Source of the DNA: Isoetes taiwanensis
Taxonomy: Eukaryota > Streptophyta > Lycopodiopsida > Isoetales > Isoetaceae
DNA length: 64,000 nt
Assembly (NCBI GenBank): GCA_021234155.1
Contig: JAJEKV010000083.1
Location: 462,332 to 526,331, forward strand
Reading direction: 5' to 3'
Both the position numbers and the translations under genes were made by a program. The notes below the pieces were generated by a model. The model made no database searches and was not told the DNA's origin. It saw only the letters and a list, made by a program, of their open reading frames with translations. Positions within the stretch are counted from its first letter, which is position 1, and each line of letters begins with the position of its first letter. Of this stretch, positions 31,591 to 42,094 are shown in pieces.

Positions 31591-32660
31591 GCATTGCAAT
31601 GCAATTTCGACCCTCTCCAGCGACTTTGGTAAGAAGATTGAAGATTCCTTGCCAACGGATGTGGATTTCAGGGAAGTATGGGCAAGCCTCTCTAAGGAGG
31701 CTAGAACAGATAAGGAGCGGGAAGCCTTTAAACATTATAAGAAGGAAGGCAACCTGTTGTACCATAAGAATAAGTTGTGCGTACCCGAATCATCAGGGGT
31801 AAGGAAATTGATCCTCCACAACACGCACAACAGCCCAATAGCTGGCCATGCGGGATTCATGAAAACATATTTCAAAGTGCGCAACAGCTATTATTGGCCA
31901 GGAATGAAGAAGCAGATAGCTCGCTACATCAAGGAATGCCACTATGTCGTGAGAAGGCGAAGCGAGCTTAAATTCCAGGAGCTTTAGAGCCATTAGCGGT
32001 GCCAAATGCTAAGTGGGAGGTGATTAGCATGGATTTCATCACAGGACTCCCAAGGACCGTAAGAGGGAAAGATGCTTTGATGGTAGTAGTCGACAAGTTG
32101 TCGAAAATGGCACATTTTATGCCTTGCAAGACCACGATATCACGACTATGGATACTGTGAAGCTCTTCACCAAAGAGATCTTCAGGCTTCATGGCATGCC
32201 AAGGGAGATTATCTCCGACAGGGATCCGAAGTTCATGAGCGCCTTTTGGCAAGACCTCTTTGCGACAATCCAGACGAAGCTATCCATGAGCACGGCATAT
32301 CATCCTTAGACGGATGGCCAAACGGAGCGGACCAACAGGATTTTGGAAGACATGCTACGAAACTATGTCTGGAATAAGCAAGGTATGTGGGAAGAATTTA
32401 TTCACTTGGTGGAGTTTGCCTATAATAGCACCAAGCAGGAATCATCCCAAATGTCGCCGTTTATGATCAATTACTGCTATCGCTTGCCTAACTCCGCACA
32501 ATTTGGCACAACCCCGTGTCCAAGGTGGAAGTTTCAGCGGCCAGATGTTGGCCGATATCGCGGCAAACTTGTGGAAGAAGTTCGAGGGTATCGCTAGCAG
32601 CAAGAAGTCGACAAAAGAGCATCACGACAAGCATCGAATCGGTAAGAGAGTTCAAAGTTG
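31591..32660 (+). CDS. Integrase (copy A, contains TAG stop)
   Basis: The HHCC zinc-binding N-domain ([15 protein letters not shown], then YIKEC, with the CxxC damaged) leads to the DDE core: Asp in [10 protein letters not shown], Asp in [14 protein letters not shown] and Glu in [12 protein letters not shown] at 32307-32309 interrupts it between AYHP and TDGQTER, where CAG to TAG is the likely change; copy B has the same TAG. The C-terminal GDDVWLK region follows near 32660. It inserts the element DNA with a 5-bp stagger, matching the CTGCA duplication. Confidence 0.85.
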
Positions 32661-33070
32661 GAGATGATGTTTGGCTCAAGATCAAGGTGAAGCGGTGGCT
32701 CGGGATCGGAATTGCAAGAAGCTTGCTCCAAGGTGGGCTGGACCTTCCGAGAATAGTCAAGAGAGTAGGTAACCAATCCTACAAGCTAGACTTGCCAAAG
32801 ACACCTAAAGATTCATAAGGTCTTCCACGTGAGTTTGTTGAAGAAGCATACTCCAAATCCGGCGAAGTCTTGGACACTCCAACGATGTTGGAAATGATGG
32901 AGGAGCAAAATTGGAAATAGTTCCGAAATTGATTCTTGATAAAGCCTTCAAGAAAACGAGGAGATCGAATTCCTCCAAAGATTTGGTCAAGTGGAAACAC
33001 TTACCGCTGGAAGACGCGACGCGGGTACTTAAGAAAGATTTAGTAAAGCAAAGACCCCAGCTTTATGGAG
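32661..33070 (+). CDS. Integrase C-terminus with chromodomain (copy A)
   Basis: After the GDDVWLKI and [18 protein letters not shown] segments and a KVFHVSLLKKH-like link, the frame from 32911 reads [20 protein letters not shown], then [13 protein letters not shown]. This is the chromodomain pattern of gypsy chromoviruses (ILDK.....R....LVKW.GLP.EDATW). Chromodomains of this kind bind methylated H3 tails, chiefly H3K9, and steer integration to heterochromatin. Position at the end of integrase is standard. Aromatic cage residues cannot all be checked because of indels. This is the reading domain for the same tail that the element's own ORF1 carries. Confidence 0.75.
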
Positions 33071-33992
33071 CAATGGGGCGGCAAGGTCATCTCCAAGAAA
33101 TCGGCTCAGGGCATGTCGATTCGTGTAGATTAATTCTATGTATAGTTAAGATTAATCTACGCATGCAACCTATGCTAGGTATGGGTCGCATGCGTTCTAC
33201 CATGATGGGACCACTACGGTGATCTCTAGGGCGTGGTGTAATGTCAATGTAGGCATGACCGCGTTTTAAACTGAGCGAAAGTGGAAGGTAGATTAGAAAG
33301 TCTACTTACGTCCTACTAAGTAGCAGACGACCTCGAGAGAAAGGAGGTCATTAAGGAATGCATTGATAGGAAAGGCACCTTTAGCCCCATATATGCTTTG
33401 ATAGGAGGAATCGGCCTTCACGCCCACATACCGGGAAGGACCTATCCTCCACGCCAAGGCAACTAGGGTGTAGGCATGAGCGGCATATAGGCATATAGGC
33501 CGTCTCCACGACCATAATAGAAGATTCACCCTCTTCCTCTGGCGGAGATTAGCCATGCATCCATGTAGATAGGTGGGGTGGTCACCATATAACTAAAATT
33601 TTTATTAATAATTAAATGATACTAACGTGGTGTCGACCATATGAGCCAATAGAGCCCCCTGAGAGGGCAAGGAGGTCGAAGCTCAGAAGACTTGCAACAC
33701 AAATTTTGTTGGAATGTGTTGCAAGGAATGAAGAGACCTCGGACGTTAATTTTAATTTTGATAAACTTAATTGTCATGTTAAGTGAATTTTTGAGTAACC
33801 TGTTTTAATGATGTTATGAATTGATAAGTTATTTCATAATATAATGGTGTGATAATGTCCTAAAAATATTACCTTAAGGTAATCTTAATAAATGTGTAAA
33901 TACTATAGTAGCTATCGTATGTATCAGGTTGATTGCAGGTTAGGATGATCCCAAGGTGGGGAGACCCACGATGTTTGCGACGACATCATTTC
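33071..33992 (+). other. 3' non-coding region of the element (copy A)
   Basis: Contains short GTAGATTAATTCTATG / TAAGATTAATCTACG repeats (33124-33164) that can pair as a stem, and AT-rich sequence with ATATAATGG near the end. No ORF is supported. Confidence 0.5.
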
Positions 33993-34005
33993 AAGGTGGG
34001 GAGAA
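33993..34005 (+). other. Polypurine tract (copy A)
   Basis: AAGGTGGGGAGAA directly before the 3' LTR; primes plus-strand synthesis. Copy B: 47764-47775. Confidence 0.8.
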
Positions 34006-35673
34006 TGTGACGTTCGGGACGATAATGTCCCCGCGATCTATACCGCTTCGCTGCGTCACGCCGCATACCGCCACTCCGACCGGCGTGTGCGCTAACGCAG
34101 AGCCGGGTGGGTAGCCCCTAGGGGGCAACTTGCCAGAAATATGTGCAACTATTAATGTGCACATTTTCCAATGTACACATTAATGTGGGCACATATTTCC
34201 ATGTGGACACTTCATGCCAAGTGGGCCACACCCTTAGGTGCAATTAATGTGCACATTTTCCAATATACACATTAATGTGGGCACACATTTCCATGTGGGC
34301 ACATTTGGCCACCTAGCCCTTAAAGGCAAGTGGGCCCATTTCCAATTATCCCACATGCCCAAAGGGGATAATTGGAAACCCTAACCAACCCCCTTGTCTA
34401 TATAGGGTAGGAAACCCTAACTTGCCCAATTTCGATTCTAGGGCTTTAGAACTCTTTTTTTGCTGCCTCAGCCAAAACCGCATCCTAGACTTCTGCACCG
34501 GAGAATTGCATCCTTAGTTTCTCTTGATTCGAAGCGTTTGTTGGGATGGTCGAGCTCAGGTCAGGAGGAGCCTCTCAAGGATCAGGTATTTAGCCAATTA
34601 GATAGTCTAAACCCTATTTCAGTCATCGAATCAGTAGGTTTAGCCTCTTAGATTGCCCATAGCAGCTCTCTAGATCTCTAGATAGCAGATTCTAACTAAA
34701 GAACCTAACTCTATGTTATAGATTAGATCTAGTTCTTTAGTTCTCTGTGAAGTATATGGATGATGTATCTCTATGAACTCCTTGTATTGGGAAGGGGGGT
34801 AGAGACCTAAAGCTCTGTAGTTGATGCTCCTAGAGTAGCCTCTCTAGCACACTGTAGATTCGGCCTGTGCACAAGAGCCACACCGGGATGTGGGTGAAGG
34901 GGCCAGACTGGCTAAGAAGGAGATTCATGTCCTGACTCTTGAACGATCCCTCTGGTGTGTAAAGCCTACCGGGGATCATTGTGACTAGGTCCAATGGCTT
35001 GTCACTGCGTGCGGGCAAGGCATGGGCTCGACACCCGTGAAGTGGTGTTCACTTTCCAGTGGGTTCAGTCGAATACGGGCAGTGGCCCTCTAGTCACCTT
35101 GAGTCAGCATGTAGATCTCTGGAGGGAGTGATCCCTACCTGCCCCATCGGAAACTGGGAAGATGAGCCCAGGAACAGCCCTTTTGGCTATGCATCCGGCG
35201 GGCTACAGTCAGGTCCCGACACTTTTCAGCCCACTCTGCAAAGTGTGCACAGGAGGGGCGGATGGAGTGGACAACCCTATGCCATGTTCATATGCCAGCC
35301 AAATCCATTGCCATGAATTCTGTCCGCAATGAACTCTGGAGACCCAAGCCGTCAGTCATCCCTTCGAGTCTGAGCCTTGGGTAGGATTCCCTATGTGATG
35401 TGCTGATCTTTGTCGATGCAGATAGGTGGAGGACCATCCTTCGAGATGGTCATATGATGTTGATGTATGTGCTACTGACATGTATGTTTACGCTTCCGTA
35501 GCTAGGTAGGCGCTGAGGGAGATGGGGTGCAATGACCCCTTCACTCTTCCCACTGGCACCCGTCACGGTTGCAGTCTCATGTGAAGGGCCCTGTATTAGC
35601 ATGGAGCTGGTATGGGGGATGAACTCCTGTTTGTATACGGTGAGTGCACCGTATATGAGTAGGGGACGTCACA
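34006..35673 (+). repeat. 3' LTR (copy A)
   Basis: 1,668 bp, TGTGACGT ... ACGTCACA. It has the same TATA/telo-box block, duplicated GTGCACATTTTCC segment and 3' end as the 5' LTR. The near identity of AT-rich parts implies a recent insertion, but noise prevents dating. Confidence 0.9.
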
Positions 35674-35678
35674 CTGCA
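35674..35678. repeat. LTR element target site duplication CTGCA (right)
   Basis: Matches 22384-22388. Confidence 0.85.
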
Positions 35679-35930
35679 CAACCATTCAAAAGTTGCCCGT
35701 GAAACCCACATCTTCTGACAAAACATTCTATCCGTGTGACTATGTGACAAGATGTTTTCGTAGTATCCTTCTATGCGCTTGTACACCCAACAACTCCTTT
35801 GCTGCCTTGTCATGAAAGTCATCTTTTGTACCAACTCGAGCACTTGCACACATGCATACATGTATCTCTTGGATGGTGGCGCCTCGCTGGGCCTTAACAT
35901 CTCCAACATTATGAAGGACTGCAATATTTG
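35674..35930 (-). pseudogene. N-terminal part of split Harbinger transposase
   Basis: On minus, 35924 down to 35674 encodes MLEMLRPSEAPPSKRYMYAC, then RSCWVYKRIEGYY and RMFCQKMWVSRATFEWLC. This aligns with the region just before the HTH in the 16.8 kb transposase (RRRPNIWCYDR, MFKKRLRLCKQTFEYIC). The protein continues at 22388 on the other side of the LTR element. Repeated in flank copies B (from 49409) and C (from 62903). Confidence 0.8.
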
Positions 35931-35949
35931 GCATATTTGTAGAAGGTTG

Positions 35950-36980
35950 TGTCAAGTGCTTGGACCCATTGGGAAACAAAATCCTGAAGACAAATTAGAA
36001 CACAAGACGTGAGAATGGGCAACCGAGGAAATGATCTCAGCAGGCATGACTATGTAACAAGCTGGCCATGATACAACAGGCTGAAATAAGTCAAACTGAA
36101 GATAAAGATATGCATCTACCAAGTTAGATGCATCTTTTAGAAGCATCTTGACATTTGTTGATACAAACTTCCTTGTGTATCCTAGGTGGAGTGCATTAAA
36201 ATATAAATGGGGTCTTAATTAATTAAATAGCATAAATAGTAGTACAATGGTTTCAGTTAAAAAAAGAGCTTAAAAAGGTAACAATATGTTGAGAGCCAAG
36301 TTACCTTTTAAGAATAGTTATCCACCTTGAATGCAAGATGGACTCAAGTCTTTTGTCTTCGAACTGCACAAATCCTTGGGCTTCATGGAATCCTCCTGGT
36401 CCCCTGCAACATCCAGCAACTCAAATCATATCTTGTTCATGCAAACAAACAATATGGAAGAGATCCCAAAGACCCAAAAACATGGCTGTTAAGGCCACAT
36501 TTGCTTAGCCCTTGTTGAATAAAGAACTGTATGGTTTGACCTGTGTTACCAAAGGACTAGGAAAACAGTTTTCAGGATATAGAAGGAATACCTAACAGCT
36601 TTAAGTTATAACTCTCACCTGACAACTCAATGTTGTAAAATAAAACCTTAAGGCCAGCGACCAAGAAATGAATAACCCTGCTATCCTCATGTATAATCTA
36701 ACTAATACTTTTTATAGTATCCTTGGTTAGTAGAACAAGGTAGTGACTGGAAACAAGAGCAGAAACTTACTGCATAGGATACTGCAGCAATGTGAATCCA
36801 GTAAAACAAGAACCAAGAACCAAGAATTGGAATCTTATGATATAAATTACACAAAAGACTTGCAATTGTTCGTATAATGAATCTAATGCATGCTACTTTT
36901 AAAACATTCAGTTCTGCATATGCTGTCATAAGTCTGTACATATTTTTAGAAATAGAAGGCATCACTGACTCTTGTACAAT
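35950..36980 (-). other. Phase-consistent exon chain on minus, unrecognised host gene
   Basis: Three minus-strand segments have splice signals and agreeing phase. One is 36685-36619 (ends with donor CAG/GTGAGAG; reads DSRVIHFLVAGLKVLFYNIE). The second is 36403-36326 (acceptor GATGTTGCAG, donor CAAG/GTGGAT; reads DQEDSMKPKDLCSSKTKD). The third starts at 36181 (acceptor CCACCTAG; reads YTRKFVSTNVKMLLKDASNL, then VDAYLYLQFDLFQP) and runs to a stop near 35954. An earlier hydrophobic segment at 36965-36760 ends at GTAAGT. I do not recognise the protein. The order places it upstream of the Harbinger element on the same strand, so the transposons may sit in an intron or 3' region of this gene. Confidence 0.4.
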
Positions 36981-37023
36981 ACTTGGGCATTCAGAATAGA
37001 TGAAAAAGGATAAGGGTTTTACT

Positions 37024-37194
37024 GAGGTAGGCCCTGAGGGAGACGGGGTGCAATGACCCCTTCACTCTTCCCACTGGCACCCGTCACGGTTGCAGTGTCA
37101 TGTGAAGGGCCCTGTATTAGCATGGAGCTGGTATGGGGGATGAACTCCTGATTGTATACGGTGAGTGCACCGTATATGAGTAGGGGACGTCACA
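37024..37194 (+). repeat. Truncated 5' LTR end (copy B)
   Basis: Last 171 bases of the LTR, ending ACGTCACA; the junction with the flank is at GGTTTTACTG/AGGTAGGCCC (about 37020). The start lacks TGTGACGT. Confidence 0.85.
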
Positions 37195-37195
37195 G

Positions 37196-37207
37196 TGGTA
37201 TCAGAGC
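37196..37207 (+). other. Primer binding site (copy B, clean)
   Basis: TGGTATCAGAGC, complementary to the 3' end of initiator tRNA-Met. Confidence 0.9.
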
Positions 37208-37399
37208 TATGTTCTTGGAGACCAAGAGCAAAGCACTGGCCATGTTCCCAGTAGCACTAACTTGATAGGATCCTTAAACCTCGAAAAATGGGAAAAAAAA
37301 TTTCTCATTTTTGTAGTTATGCTAAGCTAGTAACAGTTAAAATGAATAAAAATGTAAAAAGATTAAAAATTGGTGAGCCAACATCCAAAAAGTAGGGTG

Positions 37400-37653
37400 G
37401 TCTCACACGTCGCGCCAGGACCGAAAACGAGATTCTCGAAATCGGGCTGGGCGCAACGTGTGAGACATTCAGCTTTGACACCAAAAAGTTGTAAATTACA
37501 ATAAAATAACTTGGTAATTCTAATTTTAAACTAAGAATCAGTAGAATTAGCATGTTACATGTTAATTTAATAGTGGGTCCCACCATGTCTCACACGTCGC
37601 GCCAGGACCAAAAATGAGATTCTCAAAATCGGGCTGGGCGCAACATGTGAGAC
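37400..37653. repeat. Hairpin pair before histone cassette (copy B)
   Basis: Two 67-base palindromic units, 37400-37466 and 37587-37653. The first is the cleanest member of the family: GTCTCACACGTCGCGCCAGG at one end, CGAGATTCTCG in the loop, GGGCGCAACGTGTGAGAC at the other end. Confidence 0.85.
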
Positions 37654-37835
37654 CTTGCTTAATTAGGTGTTTTAGATGCTTTAAGTAACCCAAAAAGGTA
37701 ATTAAAAGTTGACCTAAAAAGTGGCCCCTATAAATAGACCTAGACCCCTCCCATTTTTCGTGTTCTTCCCTAGAACTTTGCTCGTGCTCGCCAAGGCGAT
37801 CTTCTGGCGCTTAGCTCCGATCGGCAAACCACCAA

Positions 37836-39152
37836 ATGATGGCCCGCACCAAACAAACTGCAAGGAAGCCTAGCCGAAGCGGATCCTCCAGCGCCAGTGG
37901 CTCCGGCCTATTTCAAAGGGTCCTTCGAGAACGCCTTCTCCATGAAGGCGACCTTCTTCGCGAGCAGGAAGCGGATCGGATCTGAGCGACCGCATGAGCT
38001 CGTAAGAGGACGACCCGGCGGACATCATGCACCAAATCCTCAAGAGATCGCACAGAGGGAGGGAAGAAGCAAGGAGGAGCAGGCGATATAGGGCGCCGTC
38101 GGCAAACCAGAGCAGCCTGTGAGGACACCCGCCCACGGGAGGAGCAAATGAGAGCAAAGGCGGGCCAATCAATGTACCCCAAGAGCAAAACCCGTGTTGA
38201 GACCCACCTGCAAGAAGGGCAAGGAAGAGAAGAACAGCAACAGCCAGCACTCAGCCCCGCAGAGGAAGCCGACCTTGCACGCTTCATCAGCAAGTATGAA
38301 GCCAAAGAGCGCCGCCGGGAGCAGAGGACGAAGAGTCGGGAAGACGACCCGACCACAGTCAGCGGGTTGAAGAAGAGGAAGGCCAAAGCCATAAAGGCAG
38401 GCAAAAGGAAAGTGGTGAAGGTCGGGAAGCGAGCAGTAGGTCCCGTCATCAACGAGCCGTCAGGAGAGGAGACCCCGCCTACTACCGACGACTCGGATGA
38501 AGACTACGTGCCAGGCGCAGAGGGAGCAAGCTCTTCAAAAACCCGGTCAGAGGAAGAAACCCCGAAAGCGTGGCACAGAACGAACGAGGAGGCGGGGGAT
38601 TGATGGCCCCACCTTTCCCAACGTGGGATAGGGTTAAAGCCCCGCGACCCCAACGGGAGACTTATGTGATAGACCCCTGCCAAGGTCTATCGAAGAGAAT
38701 TAGGAGCACAACTCCTATATGGAGAAGTGGGGAGGCATACAATGCCTACTTTCGTGAGCATCGGGTGAGGACAGGTTGAAGGTGGAGTACCCCGGCGGAC
38801 CTTGAAGCCACCGCCACCCGGCCCAAGCCTCTCCGAGAACCCACCGTAAGAAGCGAGCAAGAAGAAGAAGTTGAGGACGAGAGCCCTTAAGGAGATCCGC
38901 CACTTCCAGAAGAGTTACGGACTCTTGATCCCCCGGGCGCCGTTCCAACGCTTGGTTCGTGAAGTAATGCAAGAATACAACACGGACATGCGAGTAACCG
39001 ACGAAATGTTGCTGTGCCTACAGGAGGCAGCAGAAGCAAAAATAGTGCAGCACTTCGAAGATTCAACGGCCTGCACGGTGCACGCGAAGAGGGTTACCCT
39101 CATGAGGCAGGATATGTATCTTGCCAGGCACATCAAGGGAGAACGCCCTTGA
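37836..39152 (+). CDS. Histone H3-like protein (copy B)
   Basis: Same layout as in copy A: ATGATG then [15 protein letters not shown], a noisy acidic-basic linker (a long frame at 38148-38603 with [20 protein letters not shown] and [15 protein letters not shown]), and an intact histone fold at 38880-39149 ending GERP-stop. The fold DNA from about 38890 to 39149 is, by eye, the same as in copy A. The TATA box TATAAATAG is at 37729-37737. Frame changes near 37960-38150 and 38590-38880 break this copy as written; the linker indels differ from those in A, so a clean joint reading across copies is likely to be open. Confidence 0.8.
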
Positions 39153-39295
39153 GATTTTGTAAATAACTGTAAAATTTTGTTAATATAAAGAATTTTTGTG
39201 TAAATAAAGTGTCAGACCTTGTTTAAATAAGTTAAGATATCGATCCCTAGCTTTTGTTTTAGTTAAATTGGAGCTTTGAGCAAAATTGAGACGAT

Positions 39296-39565
39296 GTCTC
39301 ACACGTCGCGCCAGGACCGAAAACGAGATTCTCAAAATCGGTCTGGGCGCAACGTGTGAGACCATGCCCAAAAATGCCCAAAACAGCTCCAAATCGACCA
39401 AATAAGGGGTCAATTCTGCCTAACTCGACGAGTTTAGTGAAATTACAGCCATAGATCACTTAAATTGAGTAAGCCTAGCCCAATTGGGACCCATGTCTCA
39501 CACGCGTCGGCCAGACGTAAAACGAGATTCTCAAAAATCGGGATGCAGGCTAACGCGTGTGAGAC
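39296..39565. repeat. Hairpin pair before cassette 2 (copy B)
   Basis: Units 39296-39362 and 39495-39565 of the palindromic family. Confidence 0.8.
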
Positions 39566-39866
39566 CTCATACCATTTCTTCACTAAATGATCTCCAAATT
39601 GTACCATAGGTTCAATAGTTGTTCTTAGCATGCTCAAACCCTAGAAATAGTCTTCAAACTTGCAATTGCATCCCTTAATAGATCAGAATTGCCTAATCTC
39701 AGTAAATTCTAGGTCATCCAAAAATTAGGGTTTTCCCCAATTCTATATATAAGTTCCCCCATTTCTCATTTAGCACCACACCAAATTTGTTTCCATCGCT
39801 TAGGCGATCTTCCGCATCCCCCGAGGCGCTTCATCCGTCTCTGTTACTCCCTTCTTTGCTAGATCA

Positions 39867-41935
39867 ATGGCCATCTTGACTTGAGGCGATGGTACAACGC
39901 CTGCCCATCTTTGCCGAGGCGGATGTCAACGACATCTTCCAACTCTTTGGGAAAGAAATTGACATCCAAGCTACGCTAAATGCAACCCCAGCATATAGGC
40001 AAGTGCTAGCAGAGTTTCAGACTAGGGTAGGACCCTCCCTTGTTCAGGTCCCCCCTTGCATAGGATATTTCGTTCCCCGGCCATCCCTTCAAGCAGCCTT
40101 GGGTGATGTTCCTAACATCGCCAAGTACTTAACCAACAAGGCGCAGAGACTGCCTGACTACATGGTCCTGACAGCCAATAGGACCAAGCATTAGGATTTT
40201 TTTGAGATTAAAAAAGGGCCTTCAAAACATGTCAACTAAGCCAAATGAAGATAAATGAACTACCAATCAGAAATCAGAGCCTGACGGGTCCAGTCAGCAA
40301 AACTGTTATAACTAACTCACTGGATCACATTTTTTAGCATAACTATTGATAGAAAAGTCCAAATGAGCTCTCGTTTAGTGCAATAGATAGATCTCGTTGA
40401 GATCTTTCCAACCTTAGGTGTTTTGCACATATTTTAACCACTTATGATTGTCAAAACTCCAAAAAATATGGTTTTTACAATTTTTTACTATCCTACGGGG
40501 CTAAAAGATATGCAAACCACCCAAGGTTGGAAAGGTCTCAATGAGATCTATCTATTGCACCAAACAAGAGCTCATTTGGACTTTTCTATCAACACTTATG
40601 CTAGAAAATGTGATCCAGTGAGTTAGTTATAACAACACTTTGGCCGACCGGATTACCAGCCTGCTTTCTCGATTGGTTCATACAAATTTTAGTCAGCAGT
40701 TCTTAGAAGGCCCTTTTATGATCTCAAAAAATCCCTAATGTTCTCTTACACCGCCGCCCTAGCCATCTTCTTATCCCACCGCGCCGAAAACCCGATGGGG
40801 GCAACCTCTATCCCTCCGATGGAGGTGGACCCCATAGCAGTGCAAGAGGAAGAGCAGATGCTTTTGCAGTATCAACAGGAACAAGAGGCAAGAGAAGGAG
40901 AAGAGGGGTCTGACGACGAGGGAATACATGAGCTCGACTTCAGACGAAGAACCAGCGCCAAGCGAAAGCAGGAGCTGATCAACTGAAACGGCGAGGGGCA
41001 TCGAAGTTGTTCCCCGCCGAGCCTGGGCATCACAAGCCTAGCCCCTATCATCATCAGCGAGGAGAGGAGTATCTACTCCTCAGCGACATCCGTAACAACT
41101 AGAATGCGGGGAGGGAGCTGAGTGTTGGACGAATCGCCTCCACCAATGCGGGCGGGAACCGACATGGATCGACTTTCATCGTCCTGGGGAGCCCCGGACT
41201 TTCGGGCTTCAAATCGAGAAGCGGCACCTGGCTACGTGGTGCGACCTCCGATATCCAGCCTACAAGACAGCATCGGGCAAATGATGGACGGCGGAGGCTA
41301 TACCCAGAGGAGTTCCTGCGCCTCCAAGAACAGATGGGGATCCGCAGGGGAAGACCACGAGCATCCCTAATGCCCGCTGTGCCTTCACACCACCCCCTAA
41401 GAAGGAGAAGGAATCGAACCTCAGGAGGGTCGCACCGCATTAAATTGAAGACTACCGAGCTCACCGAGATAGAGGTCGGCGGAGCACGCCAGGCGCAATG
41501 CATCGAGGAGGCCAAGCAAGTGGAGAATCATCCGCGACGGCAACCGACGTCGCCAGTACTACTTGCATTTCTTCTTTGGATGGGAGAATAAGCGGTAATA
41601 CACCGCAGTTCAGTCCCGGAGGAGAGGAAGGGGTGTTCATGCTGATTGCACTCTCGGCTTCGGCGCATGCTCGCATAGCGGCAAATGTTGACTATCTTTG
41701 TCCCGTCAAGAGGGGCAATGGCACTCGACCTCTTCGACTTCGCCATACCCCATCGACGTCAGCGAGATTGGCGATGGCGCGACCCTTACATCCGGCCATC
41801 GGGGTAGAAGACTTGGTGAGAGCCTTACAGGGCCTTCGTCGGGCAAGCATCATCGTGAACTTGGGTCACTTTCGGTAGGGACGGCCAAGTTAAGAAGTTT
41901 TGAAGACAACCCGCCTTACGGCATTTCAAGACTAG
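39867..41935 (+). pseudogene. Cassette 2 protein, interrupted by a MITE (copy B)
   Basis: Equivalent of 26727-28149. The N-terminal part DVNDIFQLFGKEIDIQATLN and a cleaner following region (PNIAKYLTNKAQRLPDYMVL) are readable up to 40188. A 552-base foldback element then interrupts it. The frame resumes with AALAIFLSHRAENPMG and the acidic/basic middle, then the noisy C-terminal half. The product is not recognised. Confidence 0.6.
40189..40740. mobile_element. 552 bp foldback MITE in cassette 2 (copy B)
   Basis: Ends are CATTAGGATTTTTTTGAGAT and its inverted partner GATCTCAAAAAATCCCTAATG. The arms pair along most of their length: the sequence around 40315-40440 (CACTGGATCACATTTTTTAG..., GATCTCGTTGAGATC) is complementary to 40500-40630. 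It is absent from the matching site in copy A (27043) and present, degraded, in copy C (about 53824-54358). No ORF. The target duplication is unclear. Confidence 0.8.
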
Positions 41936-42094
41936 TTAGACTCTTGGTCCCGGAGACTCTTTTTGTACTAAAATATTATATGATATATAAATACAATTCT
42001 GTTGCACTTTAAATGTTTTGTTGATGTATTTTGCCCCACAATTATACCAACAAACATAAACAATGCAAGAGAACAAAGGAAACTAACCATATAG

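Larger units (their letters stand above)
22389..35673 (+). mobile_element. Chromodomain Ty3/gypsy LTR retrotransposon carrying a histone H3-like gene (copy A)
   Basis: 13,285 bp element with two ~1.67 kb LTRs, PBS, PPT and 5-bp target duplication. The order is LTR, PBS, histone H3-like cassette, unknown cassette, gag, protease, RT, RNase H, integrase, chromodomain, PPT, LTR. The gag-pol order with integrase after RNase H marks Ty3/gypsy; the chromodomain marks a chromovirus. The two cassettes upstream of gag are not part of any standard gypsy plan that I know. The pol region holds frameshifts and a TAG in integrase, so this copy is not autonomous as written, although some lesions may be sequencing errors. 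Confidence 0.88.
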
